From Mesorhizobium sp. 61-13 (GTDB lineage Bacteria; Pseudomonadota; Alphaproteobacteria; Rhizobiales; Rhizobiaceae), in assembly GCA_001897075.1 (NCBI GenBank), contig MKRZ01000024.1, positions 8,661 to 44,640 of the forward strand: DNA of 35,980 nucleotides, given 5' to 3'. Shown piece by piece: positions 19,213-31,739 of this stretch. How positions within the stretch are numbered: the stretch's first letter is position 1; each line of letters begins with the position of its first letter. The position numbers and the translations under genes were made by a program. The notes below the pieces were generated by a model, which was not told where the DNA came from, searched no databases, and saw only the letters and a list, made by a program, of their open reading frames with translations.

Positions 19213-19230
19213 TTGACACTAAGTTGTCAA
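19213..19230. promoter_or_regulatory. Palindrome TTGACA-ctaagt-TGTCAA, candidate operator of the Xre/RES module
   Basis: Perfect 6-6-6 inverted repeat 21 nt upstream of the antitoxin ATG at 19252; left arm is also a consensus-like -35 TTGACA. Confidence 0.55.
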
Positions 19231-19251
19231 TTTGAGCAAGGAGATGTCGTC

Positions 19252-19623
19252 ATGACCTCCGCAGTCCTTGAAATTCCAGCCTCGCGCTTCGGCGAAGGCA
19301 AATCGCCATTCTTGTCGGCGCGGCGCGTGGCCGAACTGCTTGGGGTAAACCTGAGCGAACTGGCCGGACTGATCGGTGTCGCCCGCAACACGCTGGCGGC
19401 GAAGGCCGGCGCGCGCAAGGTCGACGCCGCACTGAGCCCTGTCGTCCGCATCCTGGCGATGGCAGGCGAAATGGCGGGCGATGAGCAGCGCGCGGCGATC
19501 TGGTTCAAGCACCAGCCGATCCCCGGCTGGGCGGGCAAGACCGCCTACGATCTCGTAGGCGAGGGCAAGGCCGACAAGGTGCTTGCCTATCTGGAGGCTG
19601 TGCGTTCTGGCGTCTATGCCTGA
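19252..19623 (+). CDS. Xre/MbcA/ParS-type antitoxin
   Basis: SARRVAELLGVNLSELAGLIGVARNTLAAKAGARKVDAALSPVVRILAMAGEMAGDEQRAAIWFKHQPIPGWAGKTAYDLVGEGKADKVLAYLEAVRSGVYA: Xre-like HTH plus toxin-binding domain. Confidence 0.92.
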   Translation: MTSAVLEIPASRFGEGKSPFLSARRVAELLGVNLSELAGLIGVARNTLAAKAGARKVDAALSPVVRILAMAGEMAGDEQRAAIWFKHQPIPGWAGKTAYDLVGEGKADKVLAYLEAVRSGVYA

Positions 19624-20128
19624 CGTTCCTTCCAAGCTGACGTTGTGGCGCGCCTTCGTGCCGCAATGGGCGCATCTGCCTTTGTCGGGCGAGGGTGCTG
19701 CTCGCTTCGGCGGGCGCTGGAATCCGGTCGGCGCGCCGACGATCTATGCGGCCCGCGAGCTTTCCACGGCGTGGGCGGAGTACAATCAGGGTTTCGTTCA
19801 GCACCCGGCCCTGATCGCGCAATTGGAACTGTCGTGCGCTCGCTTGGCCGACCTGACCGACGAAGAGGCGCTTGCCAGATTGGGTGTCAGCGAAACAGTC
19901 CACAAATGCGAGTGGCGCGATGCACTCGACCGCAAGGAAGTTCCGCAAACCCACAAGCTGCGTAAGCGGCTATTGAAGGACGGTTGGCACGGCGTTGTCT
20001 ACCCGTCCTTCATGTCACCGGGCGGTAACTGTGTCGCGCTGTGGCGCTGGAACGACAAGGGCGGCCCGCGCCTCGATATCATCGATCCCGACCACAGGAT
20101 GCCGAAGTCGCCGGCTTCGTGGGTCTAA
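19616..20128 (+). CDS. RES domain toxin
   Basis: LWRAFVPQWAHLPLSGEGAARFGGRWNPVGAPTIYAARELSTAWAEYNQ...VVYPSFMSPGGNCVALW; conserved Arg, Glu, Ser of RES family; ATG overlaps antitoxin end by 8 nt. Confidence 0.92.
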   Translation: MPDVPSKLTLWRAFVPQWAHLPLSGEGAARFGGRWNPVGAPTIYAARELSTAWAEYNQGFVQHPALIAQLELSCARLADLTDEEALARLGVSETVHKCEWRDALDRKEVPQTHKLRKRLLKDGWHGVVYPSFMSPGGNCVALWRWNDKGGPRLDIIDPDHRMPKSPASWV

Positions 20129-20176
20129 TGCATGTCTCCCGAAAGTGGACACCGGTTTCGGGACAAAGACATGCAT
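20128..20176. repeat. Rhizobial-type intergenic palindromic repeat
   Basis: ATGCATGTCTCCCGAAAGTGGACACCGGTTTCGGGACAAAGACATGCAT; outer arms ATGCATGTCT/AGACATGCAT and inner CCCGAAA/TTTCGGG. Confidence 0.7.
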
Positions 20177-20190
20177 GAAATCAAGGAACC

Positions 20191-20234
20191 AAAGTGCCAA
20201 CCGATTGTTTGTGAAAACAATCGGTTGGCACTTT
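20191..20234. terminator. Perfect 20-bp stem hairpin between convergent RES toxin and tldD
   Basis: AAAGTGCCAACCGATTGTTT-GTGA-AAACAATCGGTTGGCACTTT; A/T-rich outer ends on both sides fit a bidirectional terminator. Confidence 0.65.
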
Positions 20235-20265
20235 TAGGTGAATCAGTTCGGGAAGCTGTTTCCGG

Positions 20266-21678
20266 TCAGACCTGTGTGCCGCCGACCGTCATCTGGTTCA
20301 TGCGCAGATGCGGCTGGCCGACGCCGACAGGCACGCCCTGTCCGGCCTTGCCGCACATGCCGATGCCGGTGTCGAGTTTCATGTCATTGCCGATCATGGA
20401 AACGCGATGCATCGCGTCCGGCCCGTTGCCGATCAGCATCGCGCCCTTGATCGGCTGGGTCACCTTGCCGTCCTCGATCATGTAGGCTTCGGTGCAGCCG
20501 AACACGAACTTGCCGGAAGTTATGTCGACCTGGCCGCCGCCGAAGGAGACGGCGTAGATGCCGTTCTTCACTGAGGCGATGATCTCGTCTGGCTCCATGT
20601 CGCCTGCGGTCATGTAAGTGTTGGTCATGCGCGGCATAGGTTGGTGGGCATAGCTTTCGCGCCGACCGTTGCCGGTGGCGGCCATTCCCATCAGGCGCGC
20701 GTTGAGCCTATCCTGCATGTAGCCGACCAGCTTGCCGTCCTCGATCAGAACGTTGCGGGCCGACGGCGTGCCTTCGTCGTCAACGGTGATCGAGCCGCGC
20801 CGCTCGGCCATGGTGCCGTCATCGACGACGGTGACGCCCTTCGCCGCAACCTGCTGGCCCATCAGTCCGGCGAAGGCGGAGGTCTTCTTGCGGTTGAAGT
20901 CGCCTTCCAGCCCGTGGCCGACCGCTTCGTGCAACATGACGCCCGGCCAGCCGCTGGAGAGCACGATATCGAAGGTGCCGGCGGGGGCGGGAATGGCCTC
21001 GAGATTGACCAGTGCTTGCCGCAGCGCTTCCTTGGCTGCCTCTTTCCAGCTGTCTTCGACCAGGAATTCGCCGAAGCCCTTGCGGCCGCCCATGCCGAAG
21101 GAGCCGCTTTCCTGTCGGTCGCCGTCGCCAACGACGACAGAGACGTTGATTCTGACCAGCGGGCGGATGTCGCGCACCGTCTGGCCGTCGCCGCGCAAGA
21201 TCTCGACATGCTGCCACGACGATGCCAGCGAGGCGGTGACCTGGCGCACGCGCGGGTCCTCCGCGCGCAGCCATGCGTCGATTTCCTGCAACAGCTTCGA
21301 CTTGGCTTCAAAGGACGGCGACGGGATGGGGTTCTCGTCGCTGTAGAGATGGCGGTTGGTGCGCTGCGGCGCTGCCGCCAGCGTTCCCGAATAGCCGCCC
21401 TTCACCGCCGAGACGGCGTCGGACGCGCGCAGGAGCGCGGTTTCGGACAATTCGCTGGAATGCGCATAGCCGGTCGCTTCGCCGGCAACAGCGCGCAAGC
21501 CGAAGCCCTGGTCGGTGTTGAAGTTCGCCGTCTTCAGCCGGCCATTGTCGAACATCAGCGCTTCGCTCTCGCTGTATTCGAGATAAAGCTCGCCGTCGTC
21601 GGCGCCTTTCAGCGTGTCGGCGACGATATTCTTGATGCGGTCGTCGGAAATATCGAATTGGCTGATAAGGCTGGTCAT
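20266..21678 (-). CDS. tldD: Metalloprotease TldD
   Basis: MTSLISQFDISDDRIKNIVADTLKGADDGELYLEYSESEAL...VMLHEAVGHGLEGDFNRKKTSAFAG (HExxxH) ...GVGQPHLRMNQMTVGG. Track start 21741 is upstream of the better ATG at 21678. Confidence 0.95.
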   Translation of the reverse strand: MTSLISQFDISDDRIKNIVADTLKGADDGELYLEYSESEALMFDNGRLKTANFNTDQGFGLRAVAGEATGYAHSSELSETALLRASDAVSAVKGGYSGTLAAAPQRTNRHLYSDENPIPSPSFEAKSKLLQEIDAWLRAEDPRVRQVTASLASSWQHVEILRGDGQTVRDIRPLVRINVSVVVGDGDRQESGSFGMGGRKGFGEFLVEDSWKEAAKEALRQALVNLEAIPAPAGTFDIVLSSGWPGVMLHEAVGHGLEGDFNRKKTSAFAGLMGQQVAAKGVTVVDDGTMAERRGSITVDDEGTPSARNVLIEDGKLVGYMQDRLNARLMGMAATGNGRRESYAHQPMPRMTNTYMTAGDMEPDEIIASVKNGIYAVSFGGGQVDITSGKFVFGCTEAYMIEDGKVTQPIKGAMLIGNGPDAMHRVSMIGNDMKLDTGIGMCGKAGQGVPVGVGQPHLRMNQMTVGGTQV

Positions 21679-21762
21679 GACGCGGCTACCTTCGAGGCAA
21701 ATCTTTGCACCCGATGTAGGCGCGCAAGGGCCGCTCGGCAATGCACCTTGCTGAAACGATAC

Positions 21763-22278
21763 TCAGGGCAGCGCAGCGAAGCCGTCGGCGAAACCCTTGA
21801 GGTCAACCGGTATGCCAATGCCCTCTTCCGGCGTCTGGAAGATGATGAATGTGGCGGCGGTGCCGGTCTTGAGCGTATCGAGCAGGGACTTCTCGAGGAT
21901 AACCTCGGCGTAGCAGCCGTCCTGGAAGCAACGCACGAAATAGGCGCGGCCGATGTCCTTGCCGTCGACATTGAGGCCGAGTCCGTTCGGAAGCAGGACG
22001 CCCAGGGGAGCCAGAACACGCAGGATTTCTGCCTTGTTGTCGGCAGTGCGCAAGACGACGACCGACAGCCCCATTTCGGGGCGATCCTCGGCGACGACGT
22101 TCTGCATCATCACGCACTGTTCGGCGCTGGCACCCGCAGGTGTGTCGCAGATGATTGACCACGCCCCGTGGGTGGACTTCACGCTGCCGCTTGGCTGTGC
22201 GGCAAGGCTTGAGCCGGCGCACAACAAGGCGGCGAGAAAGATGACCTTTGCCAAGGTTCTCGAAACCCAAGAGTTCAT
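21763..22278 (-). CDS. Invasion-associated locus B (IalB) family protein
   Basis: MNSWVSRTLAKVIFLAALLCAGSSLAAQPSGSVKSTHGAWSIICDTPAGASAEQCVMMQNVVAEDRPEMGLSVVVL...; signal peptide and IalB pattern. Confidence 0.85.
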   Translation of the reverse strand: MNSWVSRTLAKVIFLAALLCAGSSLAAQPSGSVKSTHGAWSIICDTPAGASAEQCVMMQNVVAEDRPEMGLSVVVLRTADNKAEILRVLAPLGVLLPNGLGLNVDGKDIGRAYFVRCFQDGCYAEVILEKSLLDTLKTGTAATFIIFQTPEEGIGIPVDLKGFADGFAALP

Positions 22279-22609
22279 GACGGCTCCACTACGAATCACG
22301 ACACTTTAGGCCGCGCCGAAGCCAAGGAAAAGGACGCTACCGCGTTCAATTGCTTTTGACTGCGGCGATATTGGGGTTTTTCAAGTGAAATTTGTGGCCT
22401 GAGATACAGCCTTGGGCCGTACGCATCATTTTGTGCCGGGGTTCCGGCGTTGGACTGAGGCTGGTTGCGCGCAAAAATGCCGCATGATTGGCGGACCTCC
22501 TTTCTTGCGGTAGAACAAAGAGTATGGTTTGAACCAGCAACGGAGTGTCCGGGATTCCCGTCCCGGCGCGCAATGGATATGCTCGTAGCCATGCTGCGAG
22601 GCAGGGGAG

Positions 22610-25178
<2,569 letters not shown>

Positions 25179-25259
25179 GCGGCGGGGCTAATGAAATCGA
25201 AATCGCCGGCTACGGCCGGCGGTTTTGGCCAAACGGAATGATCGGACTTTTGAGTACGC

Positions 25260-26204
25260 ATGGCCCTGGTCGACCACACACGCATCGAGGACGCTGACTT
25301 CCGCATGTCGGAAGCCACGGCTGGCGATTTCTTCGCGCTGCTCAAGCCGCGCGTGATGTCGCTGGTCGTGTTCACCGCGTTTGTCGGCCTGATCGCCGCG
25401 CCGGTAACGATCAACCCCTTCCTGGCGGTGATCGCCATTTTGTCGGTTGCCATCGGGGCCGGAGCCTCCGGTGCGCTCAACATGTGGTATGATGCCGATA
25501 TTGATGCGGTGATGACCCGCACCGCCACCCGGCCTGTGCCGTCGGGCAGGGTTACGCCTGGCGAGGCGCTGAGCTTCGGCCTGGTGCTGTCGGCGCTTTC
25601 GGTGATTACGCTGGGCGTACTGGTCAACTGGCTCTCCGCCTCGTTGCTCGCCTTTACCATTTTCTTCTATGCCGTCATCTACACGATGTGGCTGAAGCGC
25701 TGGACCCCGCAGAACATTGTCATCGGCGGTGCAGCTGGCGCCTTCCCTCCCATGATCGGCTGGGCGGCTGCGACGGGTTCGATCAGCCTTGAAAGCGTGA
25801 TCCTGTTCCTGATCATCTTCTTGTGGACGCCGCCGCACTTCTGGGCGCTTGCGCTGTTCAAGTCCGATGACTACTCGCGCGCCGGCGTTCCGATGATGCC
25901 GAACGTTGCCGGAGAGGCTTCAACGCGCCGGCAGATATTCGCTTATGCGCTGGTTCTGGCGCCAATCGGCGTTCTGCCCTGGGGCCTCGGCTACACGACT
26001 GCTGTCTACGGCATCGTCGCCTCGCTCCTGGGCGCAGGTTTTGTCTGGTACTCGTGGAAGGTGTTGCGCATGAGCGACGCCGACCGCGCGATGAAGCCGG
26101 CCAAGGCGCTGTTCGGTTACTCGCTGCTTTACCTGTTCGCGATCTTCGCCGTTTATCTGGGTGATCGTCTCGTCGAACACGCCTTGAACCTTGGCGGAGT
26201 GTGA
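25260..26204 (+). CDS. ctaB: Heme o synthase (protoheme IX farnesyltransferase)
   Basis: [67 protein letters not shown]. Confidence 0.96.
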   Translation: MALVDHTRIEDADFRMSEATAGDFFALLKPRVMSLVVFTAFVGLIAAPVTINPFLAVIAILSVAIGAGASGALNMWYDADIDAVMTRTATRPVPSGRVTPGEALSFGLVLSALSVITLGVLVNWLSASLLAFTIFFYAVIYTMWLKRWTPQNIVIGGAAGAFPPMIGWAAATGSISLESVILFLIIFLWTPPHFWALALFKSDDYSRAGVPMMPNVAGEASTRRQIFAYALVLAPIGVLPWGLGYTTAVYGIVASLLGAGFVWYSWKVLRMSDADRAMKPAKALFGYSLLYLFAIFAVYLGDRLVEHALNLGGV

Positions 26205-26209
26205 CGGCG

Positions 26210-26368
26210 ATGGACGATCTCGAACTCGTAACCCTTACCGAACGCCAGAGGAAAGCCCGGCGCAACCGCTCGATCGCGATCGGGCTGGCGCTTGCAGCAC
26301 TCGTCATCATTTTCTACGTGGCGACCATTGCGAAGTTCGGTCCCGCTATCCTCAATCGGCCGATGTGA
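26210..26368 (+). CDS. 52-aa single-TM small protein in the cox cluster (CoxF-like)
   Basis: Below the ORF-track cut-off; [52 protein letters not shown], fits between ctaB stop (26204) and ctaG ATG (26376). Confidence 0.8.
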   Translation: MDDLELVTLTERQRKARRNRSIAIGLALAALVIIFYVATIAKFGPAILNRPM

Positions 26369-26375
26369 GGGGGCG

Positions 26376-27002
26376 ATGAGCATCGAACCTGACATGGATA
26401 GGTTAAGGCAGAAGAACAATCGCGTTGTCGCAGCGGTTTGCGTGGCCTTCTTTGGCGGCATGGTCGGAATGGCCTATGCCGCGGTTCCGCTCTATTCGCT
26501 GTTTTGCCAGGTCACCGGCTATGGTGGCACCACGCAGCGCACGACCCAGTATTCCGACCGGGTGCTCGATCGGGACATCACCATCCGCTTCGATGCCAAT
26601 ACGGCCGGAATTCCCTGGCAGTTCGAGCCAGTTGCACGCGCCATGACGATCAAGATCGGCGAGACGGCGCAGGCGCACTACACGGCAACCAATCTGTCCG
26701 ACAAGCCGGTGACCGGCCGCGCCACCTTCAACGTCACGCCGGAGCTTGCCGGTGCGTACTTCAACAAGGTCGAGTGTTTCTGCTTCACCGATACGACGCT
26801 GAAGCCCGGCGAGACGCTGGACATGCCGGTGGTCTTCTATGTCGATCCCGACATCGTCGATTTGCCGGAAATGAAAGATGTAAAGACGATCACGCTGTCT
26901 TATACGATGTTCCCGACTGAGGGAGACAAGCCGGTGGCTTCAGCGCCGGTTGAGGATAGCAGCAAGACACTTTCGAATACCGAAGGGAAACTCGGGGGCT
27001 GA
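26376..27002 (+). CDS. ctaG: Cytochrome c oxidase assembly protein CtaG/Cox11
   Basis: [47 protein letters not shown]. Track start 26292 overlaps the small ORF; ATG at 26376 preferred. Confidence 0.96.
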   Translation: MSIEPDMDRLRQKNNRVVAAVCVAFFGGMVGMAYAAVPLYSLFCQVTGYGGTTQRTTQYSDRVLDRDITIRFDANTAGIPWQFEPVARAMTIKIGETAQAHYTATNLSDKPVTGRATFNVTPELAGAYFNKVECFCFTDTTLKPGETLDMPVVFYVDPDIVDLPEMKDVKTITLSYTMFPTEGDKPVASAPVEDSSKTLSNTEGKLGG

Positions 27003-27003
27003 C

Positions 27004-27888
27004 ATGGCAGACGCGCACGCAAAACCGCAACACGACTACCACATCATCGATCCTAGCCCGTGGCCGTTCATCGGCTCGGTTGGTGCGCTGGTCATGGCTC
27101 TCGGTGGCGTGGGCTGGATGCAGTACCTCAAGGGCAACGAATTCCACCTGTTCGGCGTGAACCTCGCAACGCCGTGGATATTCTTCATTGGCCTACTGAT
27201 CGTTCTTTATACGATGTTCTCCTGGTGGTCGGACACCATCAAGGAAGCGCATGAGGGCCATCACACCCGCGTGGTGTCGCTGCACCTGCGCTACGGCATG
27301 ATCATGTTCATCGCTTCGGAAGTGATGTTCTTCGTAGCCTGGTTCTGGGCGTTCTTCGACGCCAGCCTGTTCCCCAACGAGGTGCACCAGTACGCCCGCA
27401 CCGAGTTCACCGGTGGCGTGTGGCCGCCGAAGGGCATCGAAGTGCTCGATCCCTTCCATCTGCCGCTCTACAACACCATCATCCTGCTGCTTTCCGGCAC
27501 GACGGTGACCTGGGCGCACCATGCGCTGATCCACGGTGACCGCAAGGGCCTGATTAACGGCCTGGCATTGACCGTTGGCCTTGGCATCCTGTTCAGCTTC
27601 GTGCAAGCCTACGAGTACATGCACGCGCCGTTTGCGTTCAAGGAATCCATCTACGGCGCGACCTTCTTCATGGCGACCGGCTTCCATGGTTTCCACGTCC
27701 TGATCGGCACGATCTTCCTGATCGTCTGCCTGATCCGCGCGGTTCGCGGCGATTTCACGCCCAAGCAGCACTTCGGTTTCGAAGCGGCCGCCTGGTATTG
27801 GCACTTCGTCGACGTGGTGTGGCTGTTCCTCTTTGCCTCGATCTATGTCTGGGCATCTTCGGGTGCGACGATCGCAGCCGGCCACTGA
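27004..27888 (+). CDS. ctaE: Cytochrome c oxidase subunit III
   Basis: [22 protein letters not shown]...[19 protein letters not shown]...[21 protein letters not shown]...[18 protein letters not shown]. Confidence 0.97.
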   Translation: MADAHAKPQHDYHIIDPSPWPFIGSVGALVMALGGVGWMQYLKGNEFHLFGVNLATPWIFFIGLLIVLYTMFSWWSDTIKEAHEGHHTRVVSLHLRYGMIMFIASEVMFFVAWFWAFFDASLFPNEVHQYARTEFTGGVWPPKGIEVLDPFHLPLYNTIILLLSGTTVTWAHHALIHGDRKGLINGLALTVGLGILFSFVQAYEYMHAPFAFKESIYGATFFMATGFHGFHVLIGTIFLIVCLIRAVRGDFTPKQHFGFEAAAWYWHFVDVVWLFLFASIYVWASSGATIAAGH

Positions 27889-27971
27889 TCCGGATTTTGA
27901 CTTGAAGTGAGGCGGCTGCGGCAACGTGGCCGCCTTATCTTTTGGGGTTGCTTGCTGGTAGTGTGACGCCC

Positions 27972-28358
27972 ATGAGCGAAGACAAGGCCATCTGGCCGCC
28001 CATCGATCCGATCCAGGCTGGCCTCGCCGGCAGATGCCCGCGCTGCGGAGAAGGACGATTGTTTTCCGGTTTTCTTTCCGTGGGTTCGGGCTGCGGCAAT
28101 TGCGGCCTGGATTATTCATACGCCGATGCCGGCGACGGTCCGGCCGTGTTTGTCATTCTCATCATCGGGTTCATCGTGGTCGGTCTGGCGCTGTGGACGG
28201 AAGTTTCGTTCGGGCCACCCCTTTGGCTGCATTTCACGCTTTGGGTGCCGCTGCTTATTGTCTTGAGCCTGACCGCGCTCAGATTGATCAAGGGCGTGCT
28301 CTTGACTTTGCAGTACCGGAACAGCGCCGCCGAAGGCAGGCTGGACAAAAGCCAATGA
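27972..28358 (+). CDS. DUF983 domain protein
   Basis: GLAGRCPRCGEGRLFSGFLSVGSGCGNCGLDYSYADAGDGPAVFVILIIGFIVVGLAL; zinc-ribbon CPxCG plus C..C and TM segments. Confidence 0.88.
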   Translation: MSEDKAIWPPIDPIQAGLAGRCPRCGEGRLFSGFLSVGSGCGNCGLDYSYADAGDGPAVFVILIIGFIVVGLALWTEVSFGPPLWLHFTLWVPLLIVLSLTALRLIKGVLLTLQYRNSAAEGRLDKSQ

Positions 28359-29110
28359 CAGGTCAGTCAGTATCGGTTGGCGCGCCGTCGCGCCGCCGCA
28401 TCGTTGTCGCGCTCGTGCTGGGATTGGCCGGCATCGCAATTCTTCTGGCGCTTGGAACCTGGCAGGTGCAGCGCCTGCACTGGAAGGAAGCGATCCTACA
28501 GACCATCGACCAGCGCATGCACGCGGCACCCCAGCCGCTGGCTGATGTCGAGAAGAAGTTTGCCGCGGATGGCGACGTCGACTACGTCCCGGTAACGGTG
28601 ACCGGCACATTCCTGCATGAGGCGGAACGCCACTTCTTCGCCACTTGGCAGGGCCAGTCAGGCTTCGACGTCTTCACGCCGCTGAAGCTGGATGACGGCC
28701 GCTTCGTCTTCGTCAACCGCGGCTTCGTTCCTTACGACGTGAAGGACCCGGCCAAGCGCCCTGAAGGGCAGGTTGCGGGCATTGTGACCCTGACCGGCCT
28801 TGCCAGAAATCCGCTTACGGAAAAGCCGTCGGGAATGTTGCCGGACAACGATCCGGCAAAGAACATCTTCTATTGGAAAGATCGCGATGCCATGGCGGCG
28901 AGCGCTGGCCTGCCGGCCGGCTATCAAATGGTACCGATCTTCGTCGATGCCGACGCCACGCCCAATCCCGGCCACTTGCCGATGGGGGGCGTCACGCTCA
29001 TCGACCTGCCCAACAACCACCTGCAATACGCCATCACCTGGTATGGACTAGCGGCCGCTTTGGCCGGGGTCCTGCTCTTTTCGCTGCGGCGGCCGAAAAA
29101 GGTGGAGTGA
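28355..29110 (+). CDS. SURF1 family cytochrome oxidase biogenesis protein
   Basis: ATGA overlap with the DUF983 gene; LALGTWQVQRLHWKEAIL, YVPVTVTGTFLHEAERHF, NNHLQYAITWYGLAAALAGVLL. Confidence 0.94.
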   Translation: MTGQSVSVGAPSRRRIVVALVLGLAGIAILLALGTWQVQRLHWKEAILQTIDQRMHAAPQPLADVEKKFAADGDVDYVPVTVTGTFLHEAERHFFATWQGQSGFDVFTPLKLDDGRFVFVNRGFVPYDVKDPAKRPEGQVAGIVTLTGLARNPLTEKPSGMLPDNDPAKNIFYWKDRDAMAASAGLPAGYQMVPIFVDADATPNPGHLPMGGVTLIDLPNNHLQYAITWYGLAAALAGVLLFSLRRPKKVE

Positions 29111-29147
29111 AACCCACTGACCTTGACAGGGCAGGGATGCACGCCCC

Positions 29148-30212
29148 ATGTCGGGCATCACAGATGATGCGGAATTCATGCAGCAGAAGAGACTTGCCGA
29201 GACCGACGTGACCGAGACCAAGCCACCGCTGACAATCAGGCTTTGCCAGCCGCGCGGCTTTTGCGCCGGCGTCGATCGGGCTATCCAGATTGTCGTGCTT
29301 GCGCTGAAGAAATATGGCGCACCCGTCTATGTGCGCCACGAGATCGTGCACAACCGCTATGTGGTCGAAGGGCTTCAGAACCTTGGCGCGGTCTTCATCG
29401 AAGAGCTTTCCGAAATCCCCGACGGGCATCATCATTGCCCCGTAGTGTTTTCCGCTCATGGCGTGCCGAAGTCTGTTCCGGCCGATGCGGTGGCGCGAAA
29501 CCTGTTTTATCTCGACGCCACCTGTCCTCTGGTTTCGAAGGTCCACAAGCAGGCCATGCGCCACCAGCGCCTCGGCCGCCATGTGCTTTTGATCGGCCAT
29601 GCCGGACATCCGGAAGTGATCGGCACGATGGGTCAGTTGCCGGACGGGGCGGTAACCCTGATCGAAACGGCGGACGATGCGCGAAGTTTCGAGCCGGCTG
29701 ATCCCGATGCGCTTGGTTTCGTCACGCAGACGACGTTGTCGGTCGAGGACACGGCTCATGTTATCGAGGCGTTGCAGGAGCGTTTTCCCGCTTTGCAGGC
29801 GCCTGCAGCGGAATCGATCTGCTACGCCACCACGAACCGGCAGGAGGCGGTGAAAGAGACGGCTTCGGGTGCCGATCTCTATCTTGTGGTTGGTGCTCCC
29901 AATTCGTCCAATTCTCGCCGGCTGGTCGAGGTCGCGGAGCGGGCCGGTGCGCGCATGTCGCTTCTCGTGCAGCGAGCGACGGACATTCCGTGGCAAGATA
30001 TCGAGGGTATTTCAACGCTTGGACTTTCAGCTGGCGCTTCGGCTCCGGAGATCATCGTCGACGAGATCATAGACGCGTTTCGCGCACGGTTCGACGTGTC
30101 TGTTGAACTTGCTGTGACGGCCACAGAGACGGAGGATTTTCCGGTGATGCGCGTTCTGCGCGATGTCGAATTGACCAAGGCCGACATGGCTTTCGTCAAC
30201 GGAACACGCTAG
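29148..30212 (+). CDS. ispH: 4-hydroxy-3-methylbut-2-enyl diphosphate reductase
   Basis: [60 protein letters not shown]. Exact start uncertain (an internal Met at MQQKRLAE is possible). Confidence 0.96.
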   Translation: MSGITDDAEFMQQKRLAETDVTETKPPLTIRLCQPRGFCAGVDRAIQIVVLALKKYGAPVYVRHEIVHNRYVVEGLQNLGAVFIEELSEIPDGHHHCPVVFSAHGVPKSVPADAVARNLFYLDATCPLVSKVHKQAMRHQRLGRHVLLIGHAGHPEVIGTMGQLPDGAVTLIETADDARSFEPADPDALGFVTQTTLSVEDTAHVIEALQERFPALQAPAAESICYATTNRQEAVKETASGADLYLVVGAPNSSNSRRLVEVAERAGARMSLLVQRATDIPWQDIEGISTLGLSAGASAPEIIVDEIIDAFRARFDVSVELAVTATETEDFPVMRVLRDVELTKADMAFVNGTR

Positions 30213-30215
30213 CCG

Positions 30216-31181
30216 ATGGCGGTCTATACCGACATTTCCGAAGTCGAGTTGGCGGCGTTCATCGCCGGATATGACATCGGCGAATTGCTCTCCTACAAGG
30301 GCATCGCCGAAGGAGTCGAAAACTCGAACTTCCTGCTCCATGCCACTAGCGCGGCCTACATCCTGACGCTGTATGAGAAGCGGGTAAATCGCGACGACCT
30401 GCCCTTCTTTCTTGGGCTGATGCAGCACCTTTCCGACAAGGGCATTCGCTGCCCTTTGCCGGTGAAGCGCAGCGACGGCGAAATCATCGGAGAACTGGCT
30501 GGACGCCCTGCAGCGATCGTGACCTTCCTCGAAGGCATGTGGATGCGTCGGCCAACGGTCGAGCATTGTCGTGAAGTTGGAGCATCGCTTGCCGCGATGC
30601 ATCTGGCCGGACAGGACTTTGCGCTCCGGCGCAAGAATGGCCTCACCGTGGATGGCTGGCGGCCTTTGTGGGAAAAGGCGCGTGATCGCGCCGATGAAGT
30701 CGAACCTGGCCTAGCCGCGGAAGTCGAGGCCGATCTGGCCGACTTCGAGGCCAACTGGCCGTCCAGCCTGCCGGTCGGCGTCATCCATGCCGATCTTTTC
30801 CCCGACAACGTCTTCTTCCTCGGCAAGCGGTTATCCGGGCTGATCGATTTCTATTTCGCCTGTACCGACCTGTTGGCCTATGACGTCGCCGTCTGCCTCA
30901 ATGCCTGGTGTTTTGAAAAAGACAATTCCTTTAATCTCACTAAGGGCATGGCCCTGCTTGGCGGGTACACTGCGGTTCGGCCCCTATCGAGTGAGGAAGC
31001 GACCGCACTGCCGATGCTGGCGCGGGGTTCGGCACTGCGTTTCATGCTGACCAGGCTTTATGACTGGCTGAACACGCCGGAGGGGAGCCTTGTGGTGAAG
31101 AAGGATCCGCTGGAATATCTGCGCCGCATGCGCTTCCACCGCCATGTGGCTTCGGCGGCCGAATATGGGCTGAGGGGATAG
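30216..31181 (+). CDS. thrB: Homoserine kinase (ThrB type II, APH fold)
   Basis: [41 protein letters not shown]...[46 protein letters not shown]. Confidence 0.95.
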   Translation: MAVYTDISEVELAAFIAGYDIGELLSYKGIAEGVENSNFLLHATSAAYILTLYEKRVNRDDLPFFLGLMQHLSDKGIRCPLPVKRSDGEIIGELAGRPAAIVTFLEGMWMRRPTVEHCREVGASLAAMHLAGQDFALRRKNGLTVDGWRPLWEKARDRADEVEPGLAAEVEADLADFEANWPSSLPVGVIHADLFPDNVFFLGKRLSGLIDFYFACTDLLAYDVAVCLNAWCFEKDNSFNLTKGMALLGGYTAVRPLSSEEATALPMLARGSALRFMLTRLYDWLNTPEGSLVVKKDPLEYLRRMRFHRHVASAAEYGLRG

Positions 31182-31182
31182 C

Positions 31183-31710
31183 GTGAAGAACGTCGAGATT
31201 TTCACCGACGGAGCATGTTCCGGCAATCCCGGCCCGGGTGGGTGGGGTGCGATCCTGCGCTTCAACGGCGCTACCCGTGAACTGTCAGGCGGCGAGGAAT
31301 TGACCACAAACAACCGCATGGAATTGAGCGCGGCAATCTCCGCGCTGAATGCCTTGAAGGAACCCTGTACCGTCGATCTGCATACGGATTCCAGCTACGT
31401 CAAGGACGGCATCTCGGGTTGGATCGAGGGCTGGAAGCGGCGCGGCTGGAAGACGGCTGACAACAAGCCGGTCAAGAACGTCGAGCTTTGGCAGGCGCTG
31501 GATGAAGCGCGCAAACGCCACAAGGTGACGTGGCACTGGGTGAAGGGGCACGCCGGCCACCCTGAGAACGAGCGGGCTGACGAACTGGCCCGCGCCGGCA
31601 TGGCACCCTTCAAAAAGGGGTCGGTGAAGCTAGCGGCGACGCCGGCGACGAGCGGCAAGGCAGCCGCTCCAAAGCCCAGGAAACCGAAACGCTCGCTACA
31701 GAGCTATTGA
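31183..31710 (+). CDS. rnhA: Ribonuclease HI
   Basis: GTG start; [57 protein letters not shown]. Confidence 0.96.
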   Translation: MKNVEIFTDGACSGNPGPGGWGAILRFNGATRELSGGEELTTNNRMELSAAISALNALKEPCTVDLHTDSSYVKDGISGWIEGWKRRGWKTADNKPVKNVELWQALDEARKRHKVTWHWVKGHAGHPENERADELARAGMAPFKKGSVKLAATPATSGKAAAPKPRKPKRSLQSY

Positions 31711-31739
31711 ACTGGCCGCAGCGAAACGGATTGAATGCC

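Noticed and set aside
20641-22158. 505-aa plus-strand ORF across tldD and the ialB-like gene
   Set aside because: Antisense to two strongly supported genes; composition typical of a GC-skewed complementary frame.
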